Source: Pseudoduganella flava (GTDB lineage Bacteria > Pseudomonadota > Gammaproteobacteria > Burkholderiales > Burkholderiaceae_D). Taken from it: DNA of 64,000 nt. Below, in pieces: positions 16,041 to 25,890 of the stretch. A program made the translations under genes and the position numbers. The DNA lies in contig NZ_VLKW01000006.1 in the NCBI RefSeq assembly GCF_007830495.1, forward strand, positions 120,095-184,094, given 5' to 3'. Each line of letters begins with the position of its first letter. The first letter of the stretch is position 1. The notes under the pieces are model-generated. The model saw nothing but the letters and a program-made list of their open reading frames with translations. It made no database searches and was not told the DNA's origin.

Positions 16041-17277
16041 ACCACTGTACGTGTACTTGCAGCGGCCGGACAACGGCGAGTGGATCACTGTTGGCCGCTA
16101 CCAGAAGAGTGGGGATGGGGCTGGCGGCAGGTTCCGCTACGCGCCCAGTTATGCCGAAACGGGGCTAGGCTGGTCGATCGATCCCGTCAACCTGCCATTC
16201 GATCCGGAAATCGAGTGGACGGCGCCGCGCTATGACGGGTTGCACGACGTGCTCCGCGACGCATGTCCCGACGCTTGGGGCCAGGCGCTGCTGCGCCGCG
16301 CGCACAACCTGCCGGACGATACGCCGATGCTGCGTTATCTCCTGCTGTCCGGGAATGCCGATCGATGGGGGGCGCTGGCCGTCGGCGCTTTCCGCAAGCC
16401 GTCGGTCGCCGAGTTGGCAAGTCCCAAGCTGCCCCGGCTGCCGGCCCTTGTCGAAGAACTGGCCGCGCTGAGCGAGCACCGGCCGCCCGTCGACTCAGCA
16501 TTGCGAAAGCGGCTGGTACAGACGGCCAGTGTCGGCGGTGCCCGTCCGAAAGCCACGGTGCAGGATGAACTGGGCCAGTACTGGATCGTGAAGCCGCAAG
16601 TGGCCACCGACGCGGCGGACATTCCGCGGCTCGAACACATGGCGCAGCAATGGGGCGCCGCCAGTGGCCTCCACTTCGCCGCTACTGTCTTCCACCCCGG
16701 CGCCGCTGGCCGGAGCGCGATCCGCGTGCTGCGCTTCGATCGCAGGGATGATCGGCGCCTCATGTGCGTCAGCGCGGCATCGCTGCTGCGAGCGGAGTAT
16801 CCGGGCGGGGCGGGCGAGCTCGACCGCTGGAGCTACCCGCGCCTTGCCGAGGAGCTGCGCCTGATCGGTGCGCCGATCGACGACTGCCGTGAACTGTTCG
16901 GCCGCATGCTCTTCAACGCCCTGTGCGGCAACGACGACGATCATGTGCGCAACCATGCGATTGTCTATTCCCACGAGGAGCAGCGGTGGAGGCTCGCGCC
17001 GGCCTACGACGTCGTGCCCAACCCGGTCGAGACGCCGCGCACGCTGGCGCTGCAGTTGTCGGCCGGCCGCTTCGATATCTGCCGCGTGGCCGCATTGGCC
17101 GATGCGTTGCGCTTCGGTTTCGCCAGTTTGAAGGAAGCGGAGGACTATCTCGACGCGCTGCTCATCCGTGTGGAACGGGCCTTCGAACAAGTCGCCCATC
17201 TGCTCGACCCGGCTTGGCAGCAACTGTTGCGCGACCGCTTGCGCGCCAACACGAAGGCGCTCGGCGCGCTTCTCTAG
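16027..17277 (+). CDS. hipA: HipA-like serine/threonine kinase toxin
   Basis: 416 residues from ATG 16027, normal HipA length. The visible parts are an N-terminal HipA_N region (KPLYVYLQ, FRYAPSYAE), the Gly-rich loop ASVGGARPKA near residue 170, the catalytic loop NDDDHVRNHA near 301 (matching N-x-D-x-H-x-x-N) and the metal-binding YDVVPNP near 325. All catalytic elements look intact, so it is probably an active kinase. HipA phosphorylates glutamyl-tRNA synthetase in E. coli; targets vary between HipA subfamilies and cannot be told here. It ends 4 nt inside the convergent thioesterase gene. Confidence 0.88.
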   Translation: MITSKPLYVYLQRPDNGEWITVGRYQKSGDGAGGRFRYAPSYAETGLGWSIDPVNLPFDPEIEWTAPRYDGLHDVLRDACPDAWGQALLRRAHNLPDDTPMLRYLLLSGNADRWGALAVGAFRKPSVAELASPKLPRLPALVEELAALSEHRPPVDSALRKRLVQTASVGGARPKATVQDELGQYWIVKPQVATDAADIPRLEHMAQQWGAASGLHFAATVFHPGAAGRSAIRVLRFDRRDDRRLMCVSAASLLRAEYPGGAGELDRWSYPRLAEELRLIGAPIDDCRELFGRMLFNALCGNDDDHVRNHAIVYSHEEQRWRLAPAYDVVPNPVETPRTLALQLSAGRFDICRVAALADALRFGFASLKEAEDYLDALLIRVERAFEQVAHLLDPAWQQLLRDRLRANTKALGALL

Positions 17278-17816
17278 TCCGCGCTCGCCTTCATCGCCGC
17301 ATCCAGCTCCAGCATCGCCTGCACGGCCGGATCCAAGGCCGGCGTCACCGCGCCCTCGACCCCCACCTTCCCGAAGATCACGTCGATCGGCACGAAGCCG
17401 CGCGCCTTGCGGTCGTACAGCCCCGCCAGCACGAGCGCGCGGGTGGCGACGACGTCGCCCTCGGCCAGGATGCGCTGCTCGAACACGACGCGGTTTTCCG
17501 TCCACGAAGCGATGCGCGTCTCCAGCACGAAGGACTGGAACAGCTTCAATTCGCGGCGAAAGCGGATCGCGCCGCCGCCGACGATCGGCGTCCACTTATG
17601 CTTCAGCACCGCTTTCAGTAGGCCCATGCGGATCATCATGTCGGTGCGGCCCAGGTCGAACATCGTCCAGTAGCGGCCGTTGTTGACGTGGCCGTTCGTG
17701 TCGAGGTCGTTGAACCACACGCGGAAGTTCAGGCGCGACACGCCGTGCGGCGCGGCGATGCGCGGGCGGAAGGGCGTGATGATCAACAGCAGGAGCAGGC
17801 GGAACCACAGATTCAT
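17274..17816 (-). CDS. Hot-dog-fold acyl-CoA thioesterase-like protein
   Basis: 180 residues. A hydrophobic N-terminus (LWFRLLLLLIITPF) may anchor it to the membrane. The catalytic hot-dog signature follows: RVWFNDLDTNGHVNNGRYWTM, with the Asp of DLDTNGH in the 4-hydroxybenzoyl-CoA-thioesterase position. It resembles the THEM6/YbgC-like group and the bacterial relatives annotated as acyl-CoA thioesterase. The 3' end overlaps hipA by 4 nt in convergent orientation. The substrate is unknown. Confidence 0.82.
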   Translation of the reverse strand: MNLWFRLLLLLIITPFRPRIAAPHGVSRLNFRVWFNDLDTNGHVNNGRYWTMFDLGRTDMMIRMGLLKAVLKHKWTPIVGGGAIRFRRELKLFQSFVLETRIASWTENRVVFEQRILAEGDVVATRALVLAGLYDRKARGFVPIDVIFGKVGVEGAVTPALDPAVQAMLELDAAMKASAD

Positions 17817-17938
17817 CGAGTATCGATCCAGCGAAAAAAAGAACGGTCATGCTGAACCATAACGGCCGTCTTGGCAAGGGCTCGTCAGCGCGGCACGTCA
17901 CTTGGCTGCATGACGTACAAAATGTTTCCCGCTATGTA

Positions 17939-17998
17939 AATTCGATATACGTCCGGCGAAATAATCAATATTTCAATGTTAGCTAAAGTCGCTACTAT
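17939..17998 (+). promoter_or_regulatory. Candidate LysR box and -10 upstream of dgoD
   Basis: TTCG-N12-CGAA (17941-17960) has the dyad form of a LysR-type site. TACTAT at 17993-17998 is a plausible -10, placing the dyad centre near -54, a usual LysR activator position. The LysR gene at the end of this locus is the obvious regulator. The remainder of 17817-18025 is AT-rich with no ORF. Confidence 0.35.
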
Positions 17999-18025
17999 GG
18001 CCTGACCACATTCCCTCTGGCCGCC

Positions 18026-19174
18026 ATGAAAATCACCAAGCTGACGTTGTACCGGGTTCCGCCCCGCTGGATGTTCCTGAAGATCGAGACCGATGAAGGC
18101 ATCACGGGCTGGGGCGAGCCCGTGATCGAGGGCCGCGCGCGCACCGTCGAGGCGGCCGTCAACGAGTTGTCCGATTACCTGATCGGCCAGGATCCGCTGC
18201 GCATCAACGACCTGTGGCAGGTGATGTACCGCGGCGGCTTCTATCGCGGCGGGCCGATCCTGATGAGCGCCATCGCCGGCATCGACCAGGCGCTGTGGGA
18301 CATCAAGGGCAAGGCCCTCGGCGTGCCCGTCTACGAGCTGCTGGGCGGGCGCGTGCGCGACAAGATGAAGATGTACAGCTGGGTCGGCGGCGACCGGCCG
18401 GCGGACGTCATCGACGGCATCCTCACGCTGCGCGAGATCGGCATCCACACGTTCAAGATGAACGGCACCGAGGAGCTGGGCGTCATCGACACGGCGCAAG
18501 CCGTCGATGCGGCCGTCGCGCGGATCGCGCAGATCCGCGAGGCGTTCGGTAATTCCATCGAGTTCGGCATCGACTTCCATGGCCGCGTCTCGGCGCCGAT
18601 GGCGAAGGTGCTGCTGCGCGAACTGGAGCCGCACCGCCCGCTGTTCGTCGAGGAGCCGGTGCTGGCCGAACAGGCCGAATACTATCCGCGCCTGGCCGAT
18701 GCCACGTCGATCCCGCTGGCCGCCGGCGAGCGGATGTACTCGCGCTTCGACTTCAAGCGCGTGTTCCACGGCGGCGGCATCGCCATCGTGCAGCCGGACC
18801 TGTCGCATGCGGGCGGCATCACCGAATGCGTGAAGATCGCCGCGATGGCCGAGGCGTATGACGTGGCGCTGGCGCCGCATTGCCCGCTGGGCCCCATCGC
18901 GCTGGCCGCCTGCCTGCAGGTGGACTTCGTGTCGCACAACGCCGTGCTGCAGGAGCAGAGCATGGGCATCCACTACAACAAGGGCGCGGAGCTGTTCGAC
19001 TACGTAATCAACCGCGAGGACTTCCAGATCACGGACGGCTACTTCGCGCCGCTGCCCAAGCCGGGCCTGGGCGTCATCGTCGACGAGGAGCGCGTGATCG
19101 CGGCCAGCCAGTCCGCGCCAGACTGGCGCAATCCGCTGTGGCGTCACCCGGACGGCAGCGTGGCCGAATGGTAA
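18026..19174 (+). CDS. dgoD: D-galactonate dehydratase
   Basis: 382 residues, full length for DgoD of the enolase superfamily (mandelate-racemase group). It dehydrates D-galactonate to 2-dehydro-3-deoxygalactonate. The motifs are [22 protein letters not shown] at the start, [24 protein letters not shown] (about 90-115), FGIDFHGR and EEPVLAEQ for Mg binding and catalysis, and [10 protein letters not shown] near 290. It is the first gene of the dgo operon; its stop lies 7 nt inside dgoK. Confidence 0.95.
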   Translation: MKITKLTLYRVPPRWMFLKIETDEGITGWGEPVIEGRARTVEAAVNELSDYLIGQDPLRINDLWQVMYRGGFYRGGPILMSAIAGIDQALWDIKGKALGVPVYELLGGRVRDKMKMYSWVGGDRPADVIDGILTLREIGIHTFKMNGTEELGVIDTAQAVDAAVARIAQIREAFGNSIEFGIDFHGRVSAPMAKVLLRELEPHRPLFVEEPVLAEQAEYYPRLADATSIPLAAGERMYSRFDFKRVFHGGGIAIVQPDLSHAGGITECVKIAAMAEAYDVALAPHCPLGPIALAACLQVDFVSHNAVLQEQSMGIHYNKGAELFDYVINREDFQITDGYFAPLPKPGLGVIVDEERVIAASQSAPDWRNPLWRHPDGSVAEW

Positions 19175-20115
19175 GCACGCCCGCGCTGATCGGCGTCGAC
19201 TGGGGCAGCACGAGCCTGCGCGCCTGGCTGATCGGCTTTGATGGCGCGCTGCTGGACGAAGCGGGCGCCGGCCAGGGCGCCTCGACGATCAAGGGCCACG
19301 CCGCGTTTGTCGCCGCGCTGGACCAGGTGGCCGGCGCATGGCGCGCCAGCCATCCGCAACTGCCGCTGCTGGCCTGCGGCATGGTCGGCAGCGCGCACGG
19401 CTGGCTGGACGTGCCGTATGCGCGCTGTCCAGCCGGTACCGCCGCGCTGGCGGCCGGGTTGCGCCGCCCCGACGATGGCCCGTACATCGTGCCCGGCGTG
19501 CTGTTCGACGATGCCAGCCTGCCGCCGGACGTGATGCGCGGCGAGGAGACGCAGATCGTCGGCGCGCTGCACCTGCAGCCGTCGCTGCGCGCGGCCAGCT
19601 GCGTCGTGCTGCCCGGCACCCACTCGAAATGGACCCACGTGAACGAGGAGCGCATCGTGCGCTTCGCTACGCACATGACGGGTGAGCTGTACGCCGTGCT
19701 GCGGCAGCATTCGGTGCTGGGCCGTCTGATGCCCGCCGATGCGCCGGCCGATCCGGAGGCGTTCGTGCGCGGCGTTGATGCGGCGCGCGACCATGGCGAG
19801 CTGGGGTTGCCGCACCAGATCTTCGCCGCGCGCACCCTGGGCATCACCCACAAGCTGCCCGAGGCGGCGCTGGCCGACTACCTGTCCGGCCTGTTGATCG
19901 GCCACGAACTGCGCGCCGGCCTGCAATGGCGCGTGCTGGCGGGGCTCGGCGCCGCGCCGCTGGCGCTGGTGGGCGCGCCGCCGTTGTGCGCCCGCTACCA
20001 GGTGGCGCTGCAACGCTTCGGCCGGCCCGCCGACCTCGTATTGGACAACACGGCCCCGCATGGCCTGCTGGCGCTCGCGCGCGCGGCAGGCCTTTTGCCA
20101 TTGGAGACCCCATGA
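19168..20115 (+). CDS. dgoK: 2-dehydro-3-deoxygalactonokinase
   Basis: 315 residues from ATG 19168, which overlaps dgoD by 7 nt. It phosphorylates 2-dehydro-3-deoxygalactonate at the 6-position using ATP. The family motifs are [14 protein letters not shown] at the start (phosphate-1-like ATP site), [10 protein letters not shown] (about 65-75), [10 protein letters not shown] and LPGTHSKW (about 150), and [11 protein letters not shown]. It sits between dgoD and dgoA and its stop overlaps the dgoA start (ATGA), so the three are translationally coupled. Confidence 0.94.
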   Translation: MVSTPALIGVDWGSTSLRAWLIGFDGALLDEAGAGQGASTIKGHAAFVAALDQVAGAWRASHPQLPLLACGMVGSAHGWLDVPYARCPAGTAALAAGLRRPDDGPYIVPGVLFDDASLPPDVMRGEETQIVGALHLQPSLRAASCVVLPGTHSKWTHVNEERIVRFATHMTGELYAVLRQHSVLGRLMPADAPADPEAFVRGVDAARDHGELGLPHQIFAARTLGITHKLPEAALADYLSGLLIGHELRAGLQWRVLAGLGAAPLALVGAPPLCARYQVALQRFGRPADLVLDNTAPHGLLALARAAGLLPLETP

Positions 20116-20729
20116 CTGTTTTCGACACCGCCTTTGCCAGCCTGCCGCTCGTCGCGATCCTGCGCGGCCTGCGCCCCCAGGAAGCCGAGGATATCGGCGC
20201 CGCGCTGTACGCCGCGGGCTTTCGCCTGATCGAAGTGCCCCTCAATTCGCCCGAGCCGTTCGACTCGATCGCGCGCCTGGCGCGCAGCCTGCCGGCCGAT
20301 GCCGTGATCGGTGCCGGCACCGTGCTGCAGGTGGAAGACGTGGCGCGCGTGCGTGACGCCGGCGGCCAGCTGATCGTGATGCCGCATGCGGACGTGGAGG
20401 TGATCCGCGCCGCCAAGGCGGCCGGCATGTACTGCGTGCCGGGCGTCGCCACGCCGACCGAGGCGTTCGCCGCCAGCAAGGCCGGCGCCGACGCGCTGAA
20501 GCTGTTCCCGGCCGAACTGGTCACGCCCGCGATCGTCAAGGCGATGCGCGCCGTGCTGCCCCCCGCGCTCCGTTTGCTGCCAGTGGGTGGCATCACGCCC
20601 GCGAATATGGCAGACTTTCGCGCCGCCGGCGTGGCCGGCTTCGGCCTCGGGTCCGCGCTGTTCAAGCCGGGCATGGGCGCCGCAGCCGTGGCCGCGAACG
20701 CGCGCGCATTCGTCGACGCCTGGCGCTGA
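20112..20729 (+). CDS. dgoA: 2-dehydro-3-deoxy-6-phosphogalactonate aldolase
   Basis: 205 residues, the KDPG/KDPGal aldolase size. It splits KDPGal into pyruvate and glyceraldehyde-3-phosphate. The motifs are LVAILRGLRPQEA (Glu/Arg region), IEVPLNSPEP, GAGTVLQ, the Schiff-base Lys in ALKLFPAEL (about residue 125) and LLPVGGI. The Asn-Ser after Leu (LNSP rather than LRTP) is typical of KDPGal rather than KDPG aldolases, and the dgo context agrees. Confidence 0.94.
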   Translation: MTVFDTAFASLPLVAILRGLRPQEAEDIGAALYAAGFRLIEVPLNSPEPFDSIARLARSLPADAVIGAGTVLQVEDVARVRDAGGQLIVMPHADVEVIRAAKAAGMYCVPGVATPTEAFAASKAGADALKLFPAELVTPAIVKAMRAVLPPALRLLPVGGITPANMADFRAAGVAGFGLGSALFKPGMGAAAVAANARAFVDAWR

Positions 20730-20781
20730 ACCCCCTCTCAGCCGGCGGCGACAGCCGGCAACGGATAACACAGGAGATAGC

Positions 20782-23223
20782 ATGAACAAGCATTTGAAGC
20801 GGTCCGCGCTGGCGCTGGCCTTTGGCGCCGCCTTCGCGTCCACGCACGCGCAGCAGCTGATCACGATCGATGCCGCCAGCCCCGCCGCCAAGCCTGTCGC
20901 CGGCTACCTGCGGCTGGGCAGCACCGCCTCGCCGTCCGGCCATACGCTGGGCGCCAACAATCGCTACCTGACCCTGGACGGCAAGCCGTGGATGCCCGTG
21001 ATGGGCGAGTTCCATTACACCCGCAGCCCGGAGTGGATGTGGGAATCGGAGCTGGCCAAGATGAAGGCCGCCGGCATCACCGTCGTCGCCACCTACGTGA
21101 TCTGGACGCACCATGAGCCGAAGGACGGCGCGTTCGACTGGAAGGGCAACCGCGACCTGCGCCGCTTCGTGCAGCTGTGCGGCAAGCTGGGGCTGAAGGC
21201 CGTCGTGCGCGTCGGCCCATGGGTGCATGCGGAAGTACGCTACGGCGGCATTCCGGACTGGGTCGTGGACAGCATGCGCACGCGTGCCGACGATCCGCAA
21301 TACCTGCGCTACGTGGGCCGGCTGTACCGCGAGATCGGCACGCAGCTGAAAGGCAGCCTGTGGAGGGACGGCGGCCCCGTCATCGGCATCCAGCTGGAAA
21401 ACGAATACAACCTGACGGGCCCCGGCCAGGGCGCGACGCACATCGCCACGCTGAAGAAGCTGGCGCGCCAGGCCGGCATGGACGTGCCGTTCTACACGGT
21501 GACGGGTTGGGACGGCACCGTCTACCCGTCCGGCGAAGTGACGCCGGTGTTCGGTGGCTATCCTGACGAGCCGTGGGCCGTCTCCACCAGCGAGCTGGCG
21601 CCGAAGGAAACGTATGCGTTCCGCTTCGACAGCCGGGTGTCCGGCGACCTCGGTGCGCAAACGCGCGCGCACAGCCCGGGCACCGCCGAATCGGATATCG
21701 ACAAGACGCCATTCCTGGGCGCCGAATATGGCGCCGGCCTGCCGTTCATGTACCGCCGCCGTCCGGTCGTGTCGCCGGACGACATCGCGTCGATGCTGCC
21801 CGTGCAGCTGGGCTCCGGCGTGAACCTGATGGGCTACTACATGTTCCACGGCGGCCGCAATCCCGTCGGCGGCACCACGCTGGAAGAGAGCACGCTGTCC
21901 GGCGGCTACAACGATACGCCGGCCATCAACTACGACTTCCAGGCGCCGCTGGGCCCGGACGGCCAGCAGCGTGCCGTGCTCGAATACCTGCGCCCGTTCC
22001 ATTATTTCATCTCCAACTTCGGCTACCGCCTGGCGCCGATGACGGTGCGTAAGCCGGACGTCGTGCCGGCCGGGCCGGACGACCTGAAGGCGCCGCGCGT
22101 GGCCGTGCGCAGCGCGGGCGATGCCGCCTTCGTGTTCGTCAACAACCACGTGCGCCAGTACACGATGCCGCCGCTGTCGTTGCGCTTCAACGTGAAGCTG
22201 ACGGGTGGCGACGTCGAATTCCCGCGCCGCCCCGTCACCGTGACGAACGGTTCCTACTTCATCTGGCCGGTGAACTTCGACATGGACGGCACGCGCCTGC
22301 GCTACGCCACCGCGCAGCCGGTCGCCCGCATCGATGGCGGCGCCGACGGCATCACTTACGTGTTCGCGGCCAGCGGCGACATCCCGGTCGAGATGGCGTT
22401 CGACGCGAAGGAGAAGACCGAGCTGCAGGCACACGACGGCACGCTGGCCGAAGAAGGGCCGACGTTCGTCGCCAGGCCGGGCACGTCGCCGGCGCTGACG
22501 ATCCGCCGCGCCGGCGCCAAGCCGGTGCACGTGCTGGTGCTGACGGCCGAGCAGGCACGCCAGCTGACGATCGCCGACTTCGGCGGCCGCCGCCGCCTCG
22601 TGCTGACCAGCCAGCAGGCATGGGTCGAAGGCGGCACGTTGCAGCTGCGCTCCGTCGACGAGCCGGCGATGCGCTTTGCCGTCTACCCGGCGCTGAGCCG
22701 CACGCCGAGCGGCGACACCGCCGTGAAGAACACCGGCAAGGATGGCGTGTTCCAGGTGTACGAAACGAAGGTGCCGGCCGTGGAGCTGGCCAGCAGCTTC
22801 ACGCAGCTGCGCGAAGCCCAGAGCGCGCCGCCGGTGATGATCGGCGGCCTCGCGAAGGCGGCCGTGCAGCCGATTCCGGAAAGCTGGCGCAGCGCCGCCA
22901 CGTGGCGCATCGAAGTGCCGAAGCGCCTACCGGACGGCATCGCCGATGCCCTGCTGCAGATCGACTTCACCGGCGACATCGGCCGCCTGTTCGACGGCAC
23001 GCGCATGGCCGACGACTGGTACTACAGCGGCTACGGCTGGCAGATCGGCCTGAAGGCGCTGGCGCCGAAGGACGGCCTGTCGCTGGCCGTGCTGCCGCTG
23101 CGCGCCGATGCCCCCGTGTACCTGCCGAAAGAAGGCCGGCCAGATTTCGCCGGCCAGCCGCAGGTCGCCCGCGTCAACAAGGTGAGCCTCGTTCCCGTGT
23201 ACAAGCTCACCGTCAAACCATAA
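20782..23223 (+). CDS. Secreted/periplasmic beta-galactosidase, GH35
   Basis: 813 residues with a signal peptide (MNKHLKRSALALAFGAAFASTHAQ). The GH35 TIM barrel covers about 50-390, with GGPVIGIQLENEYN (acid/base Glu near 206) and LGAEYGAG (nucleophile Glu near 314). Beta-sandwich domains follow, containing a jelly-roll-like segment near 720-780. It removes terminal beta-galactose from galacto-oligosaccharides. It lies 52 nt after dgoA with AGGAG, between the galactonate genes and a TonB receptor. I infer that it acts on imported galactan fragments in the periplasm. Confidence 0.93.
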   Translation: MNKHLKRSALALAFGAAFASTHAQQLITIDAASPAAKPVAGYLRLGSTASPSGHTLGANNRYLTLDGKPWMPVMGEFHYTRSPEWMWESELAKMKAAGITVVATYVIWTHHEPKDGAFDWKGNRDLRRFVQLCGKLGLKAVVRVGPWVHAEVRYGGIPDWVVDSMRTRADDPQYLRYVGRLYREIGTQLKGSLWRDGGPVIGIQLENEYNLTGPGQGATHIATLKKLARQAGMDVPFYTVTGWDGTVYPSGEVTPVFGGYPDEPWAVSTSELAPKETYAFRFDSRVSGDLGAQTRAHSPGTAESDIDKTPFLGAEYGAGLPFMYRRRPVVSPDDIASMLPVQLGSGVNLMGYYMFHGGRNPVGGTTLEESTLSGGYNDTPAINYDFQAPLGPDGQQRAVLEYLRPFHYFISNFGYRLAPMTVRKPDVVPAGPDDLKAPRVAVRSAGDAAFVFVNNHVRQYTMPPLSLRFNVKLTGGDVEFPRRPVTVTNGSYFIWPVNFDMDGTRLRYATAQPVARIDGGADGITYVFAASGDIPVEMAFDAKEKTELQAHDGTLAEEGPTFVARPGTSPALTIRRAGAKPVHVLVLTAEQARQLTIADFGGRRRLVLTSQQAWVEGGTLQLRSVDEPAMRFAVYPALSRTPSGDTAVKNTGKDGVFQVYETKVPAVELASSFTQLREAQSAPPVMIGGLAKAAVQPIPESWRSAATWRIEVPKRLPDGIADALLQIDFTGDIGRLFDGTRMADDWYYSGYGWQIGLKALAPKDGLSLAVLPLRADAPVYLPKEGRPDFAGQPQVARVNKVSLVPVYKLTVKP

Positions 23224-23247
23224 GAATTCACAACCATCGGAGATAGT

Positions 23248-25890
23248 ATGAAGTTCAGCAACACCCCCGGCCGCCGCCACGCGATCGCGATCGCCTGTGC
23301 GCTGTGCGCGGCGCCGGCACTCGCCCAGCAAACAAACACGGAACAGGGCGAGCCGCAACAAGTCGTCGTCACCGGCATGCGCGCCAGCCTGCAAAAGGCG
23401 CAGGATTTGAAGAAGAACGCCGATCAGGTCGTCGATTCGATCGTCGCCGACGACATCGGCAAGCTGCCCGACGCTAACGTGGCCGAGGCGCTGCAGCGCA
23501 TCACCGGCGTGCAGGTCTCGCGCAGCCGGGGCGAAGGCGACCGCGTGCAGATCCGCGGCCTGTCGCAGACGCAGACGCTCGTCAACGGCCGCTCGATTTT
23601 CACGGCCGGCAAGGAACGCGGCTTGTCGCTGCAGGACGTGCCGGCCGAACTGCTGGCCGGCGCCGACGTCTATAAAACCCCGACGGCCGATCAGGTCGAA
23701 GGCGGCATCGGCGGCGTGATCGACCTGCGGATGCGCCGGCCGTTCGATTTCCCCGGCCTGAAGCTGGCCGGCACGGTCAAGGCAACGGATGCCGATTACG
23801 CGGACAAGCGCAACGGCGAAGGCTCGTTCCTCGTGTCGAACCGGTGGAAAGTGAATGGCCAGGACTTCGGCGCGCTGCTGTCCGTCGCGCGCCAGAAGCG
23901 CAACTATCGCTCGGACACGCAGGAGCTGAACGCGCCGGCCCAGCTGGCGGATGGCTCGGGCGTATATGCGCCGATCGGGGCGTGGTATGCGTACGAACTG
24001 GGCGAGCGTGAGCGCACCGGCGTGAACGCTTCGCTGCAGTGGCGGCCGATGCGCGGCCTCGAGCTGTACCTGGACGCGAACTACACGAAGCTCGACACCA
24101 CCACCGATACCTACGGCTTCTATGCGTCGCCGTACTGGCCGAACTGGTCGGCGGCGACGAACGCCGGCGCGATGTGGCCGAAGGGCAGCGTGACGGCGGA
24201 GAACGGCAATGTCGTCAAGGGCACGTTCTATGGTGCGGACATGAGCACGTCCGGCTACATCGGCGACAACAACACGAAGACCCGCCAGCTGGCACTGGGC
24301 GGCAGCTGGAAGGTGGACGGCTGGACCGTCAAGTCCGAACTGGGCTTCACGACGAGCGACTTTCAGCGCCTGTACCAGGAAGTGCGCCTGGGCGTGGGCA
24401 CGACCAGCCCGGCGTTCACCTACGACCTGACGACGGAGATCCCGTCCGCCTATCCGGAACTGGCGAACCCCGCCGACCTGACGACGCCGTCGCAGTACTG
24501 GGCCAGCAAGGCGCTGTACTTCCGCCAGAAGAACGACGGCCGCGAAACGGCATGGCGCGGCGACGTCGAGCGCAGCCTGGACAGCGACCTGATCCCCCGC
24601 ATCAAGATGGGCGTGCGCCTGACGGACCGCAAGGCCACCAGCGCCGAAGTCAACACCGTCAACGAGATCTGGAATGCCGCCGGCACGGGTGCCGTGGGCG
24701 GCGCACTGCCGGGTCTCGCCAGCCAGATCGGCGTGATTCCGTACAACGACCTGCTGCACCGCGAAGGCGACGGCACGTTCCCGAAACAGTGGCTGTCGAT
24801 CGCCAACCTGGACTGGCTGCGCGACCCGCAGGCCGTGCGCGGCGCGCTGGGCCTGACGGTGCCGGGCTTCGACGCGGCGCAGACGTTCGACTTCGCCGAG
24901 AAGACGCAGGCGCTGTACGGCATGGCCGACTTCGAGTCGCAGCTGGCAGGCAAGGCGCTGACCGGTAACGTCGGCGTGCGCTACGTGCGCACGAAAACCG
25001 AGCGGCAATGGCAGGAATCCGTCAACGGCACCTACGTGCCGCGTCAGGCCGACACGAAGGACGACGACTTCCTGCCTAGCGTGAACGCGCGGCTCGCGTT
25101 GACGGACAAGCTGATCGCGCGGGTCGCCGCATCGAAGGTGGTGACGCGGCCGGACTTCAACCAGCTGACCCCGAGCCTGTCGCTGAACGCCAACGACCGC
25201 ACCGGTTATCTCGGCAACCCGGACCTGCAGCCGCTGAAGGCGCGCCAGTTCGACACCACGCTCGAGTACTACCTGAGCCAGAGCGACTACGTGTTCGGCG
25301 CGGCGTTCTACAAGAAGGTCGACGGCTTCATCCAGACGACGACGGGCGACGTGCAGTACGGCGGCACCACCTACAGCGTGCGCAAGCCGTCGAACGGCCA
25401 GGATGGCACGATCAAGGGCCTGGAACTGGGTTACCAGGGCTTCTTCACGAACCTGCCGGGTATCTGGAAGGGCCTGGGCGTGCAGGCCAACTTCACGTAC
25501 GTCGACAGCAAGGCACCGGGCCCGCTGCAGGGCCAGCAGACGGCGCTGGAAGGCCTGTCGAAGCGCAGCTACAACATCGTCGGCATGTACGACTGGCAGG
25601 ACGTGGCGCTGCGCCTGGCGTACAACTACCGCGGCAAGTACCTGTCCGGCACGCAGAACTACTACGTGAACAACGGCGCCACGATGATGCAGACGCCGGT
25701 GTACATGAACGGCTACGGCCTGGTCGATGCGTACGCGAGCTATGCGCTGACGAAGAACCTGAAGCTGGCGGTCGAGGTGAGCAACCTGACCCGCAAATCG
25801 CGCAGCAGCTACTACGGCGTGACCGGCACGCCGTACGGCCGTTACGCGGACGATCGCCGCTTCGGCATCAGCCTGCAAGCGAACCTGTGA
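23248..25890 (+). CDS. TonB-dependent receptor, probable galacto-oligosaccharide importer
   Basis: 880 residues with a signal peptide (ending APALAQQ) and a TonB box (EPQQVVVTGMRAS). A plug domain follows (DDIGKLPDANVAEALQRITGVQVSR, RIRGL-type VQIRGLSQTQTLVNGR) and then the 22-strand barrel, closing with an aromatic/Leu end (RRFGISLQANL). The IVADDIGKLPD motif marks the carbohydrate-uptake (CAZyme-associated) receptor class common in Massilia, Caulobacter and Xanthomonas. Its position between GH35 and GH53 points to galactan oligosaccharides as ligand. It starts 24 nt after the GH35 gene. Confidence 0.93.
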   Translation: MKFSNTPGRRHAIAIACALCAAPALAQQTNTEQGEPQQVVVTGMRASLQKAQDLKKNADQVVDSIVADDIGKLPDANVAEALQRITGVQVSRSRGEGDRVQIRGLSQTQTLVNGRSIFTAGKERGLSLQDVPAELLAGADVYKTPTADQVEGGIGGVIDLRMRRPFDFPGLKLAGTVKATDADYADKRNGEGSFLVSNRWKVNGQDFGALLSVARQKRNYRSDTQELNAPAQLADGSGVYAPIGAWYAYELGERERTGVNASLQWRPMRGLELYLDANYTKLDTTTDTYGFYASPYWPNWSAATNAGAMWPKGSVTAENGNVVKGTFYGADMSTSGYIGDNNTKTRQLALGGSWKVDGWTVKSELGFTTSDFQRLYQEVRLGVGTTSPAFTYDLTTEIPSAYPELANPADLTTPSQYWASKALYFRQKNDGRETAWRGDVERSLDSDLIPRIKMGVRLTDRKATSAEVNTVNEIWNAAGTGAVGGALPGLASQIGVIPYNDLLHREGDGTFPKQWLSIANLDWLRDPQAVRGALGLTVPGFDAAQTFDFAEKTQALYGMADFESQLAGKALTGNVGVRYVRTKTERQWQESVNGTYVPRQADTKDDDFLPSVNARLALTDKLIARVAASKVVTRPDFNQLTPSLSLNANDRTGYLGNPDLQPLKARQFDTTLEYYLSQSDYVFGAAFYKKVDGFIQTTTGDVQYGGTTYSVRKPSNGQDGTIKGLELGYQGFFTNLPGIWKGLGVQANFTYVDSKAPGPLQGQQTALEGLSKRSYNIVGMYDWQDVALRLAYNYRGKYLSGTQNYYVNNGATMMQTPVYMNGYGLVDAYASYALTKNLKLAVEVSNLTRKSRSSYYGVTGTPYGRYADDRRFGISLQANL

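Noticed and set aside
15470..17277. hipBA region as part of an integrated mobile element
   Set aside because: Only the control region is AT-rich. No integrase, attachment repeats or tRNA edge are seen.
20662..22530. 622-codon minus-strand frame over the GH35 gene
   Set aside because: Shadow of a gene with clear GH35 catalytic motifs; Arg/His/Ala-rich composition and no family signs.
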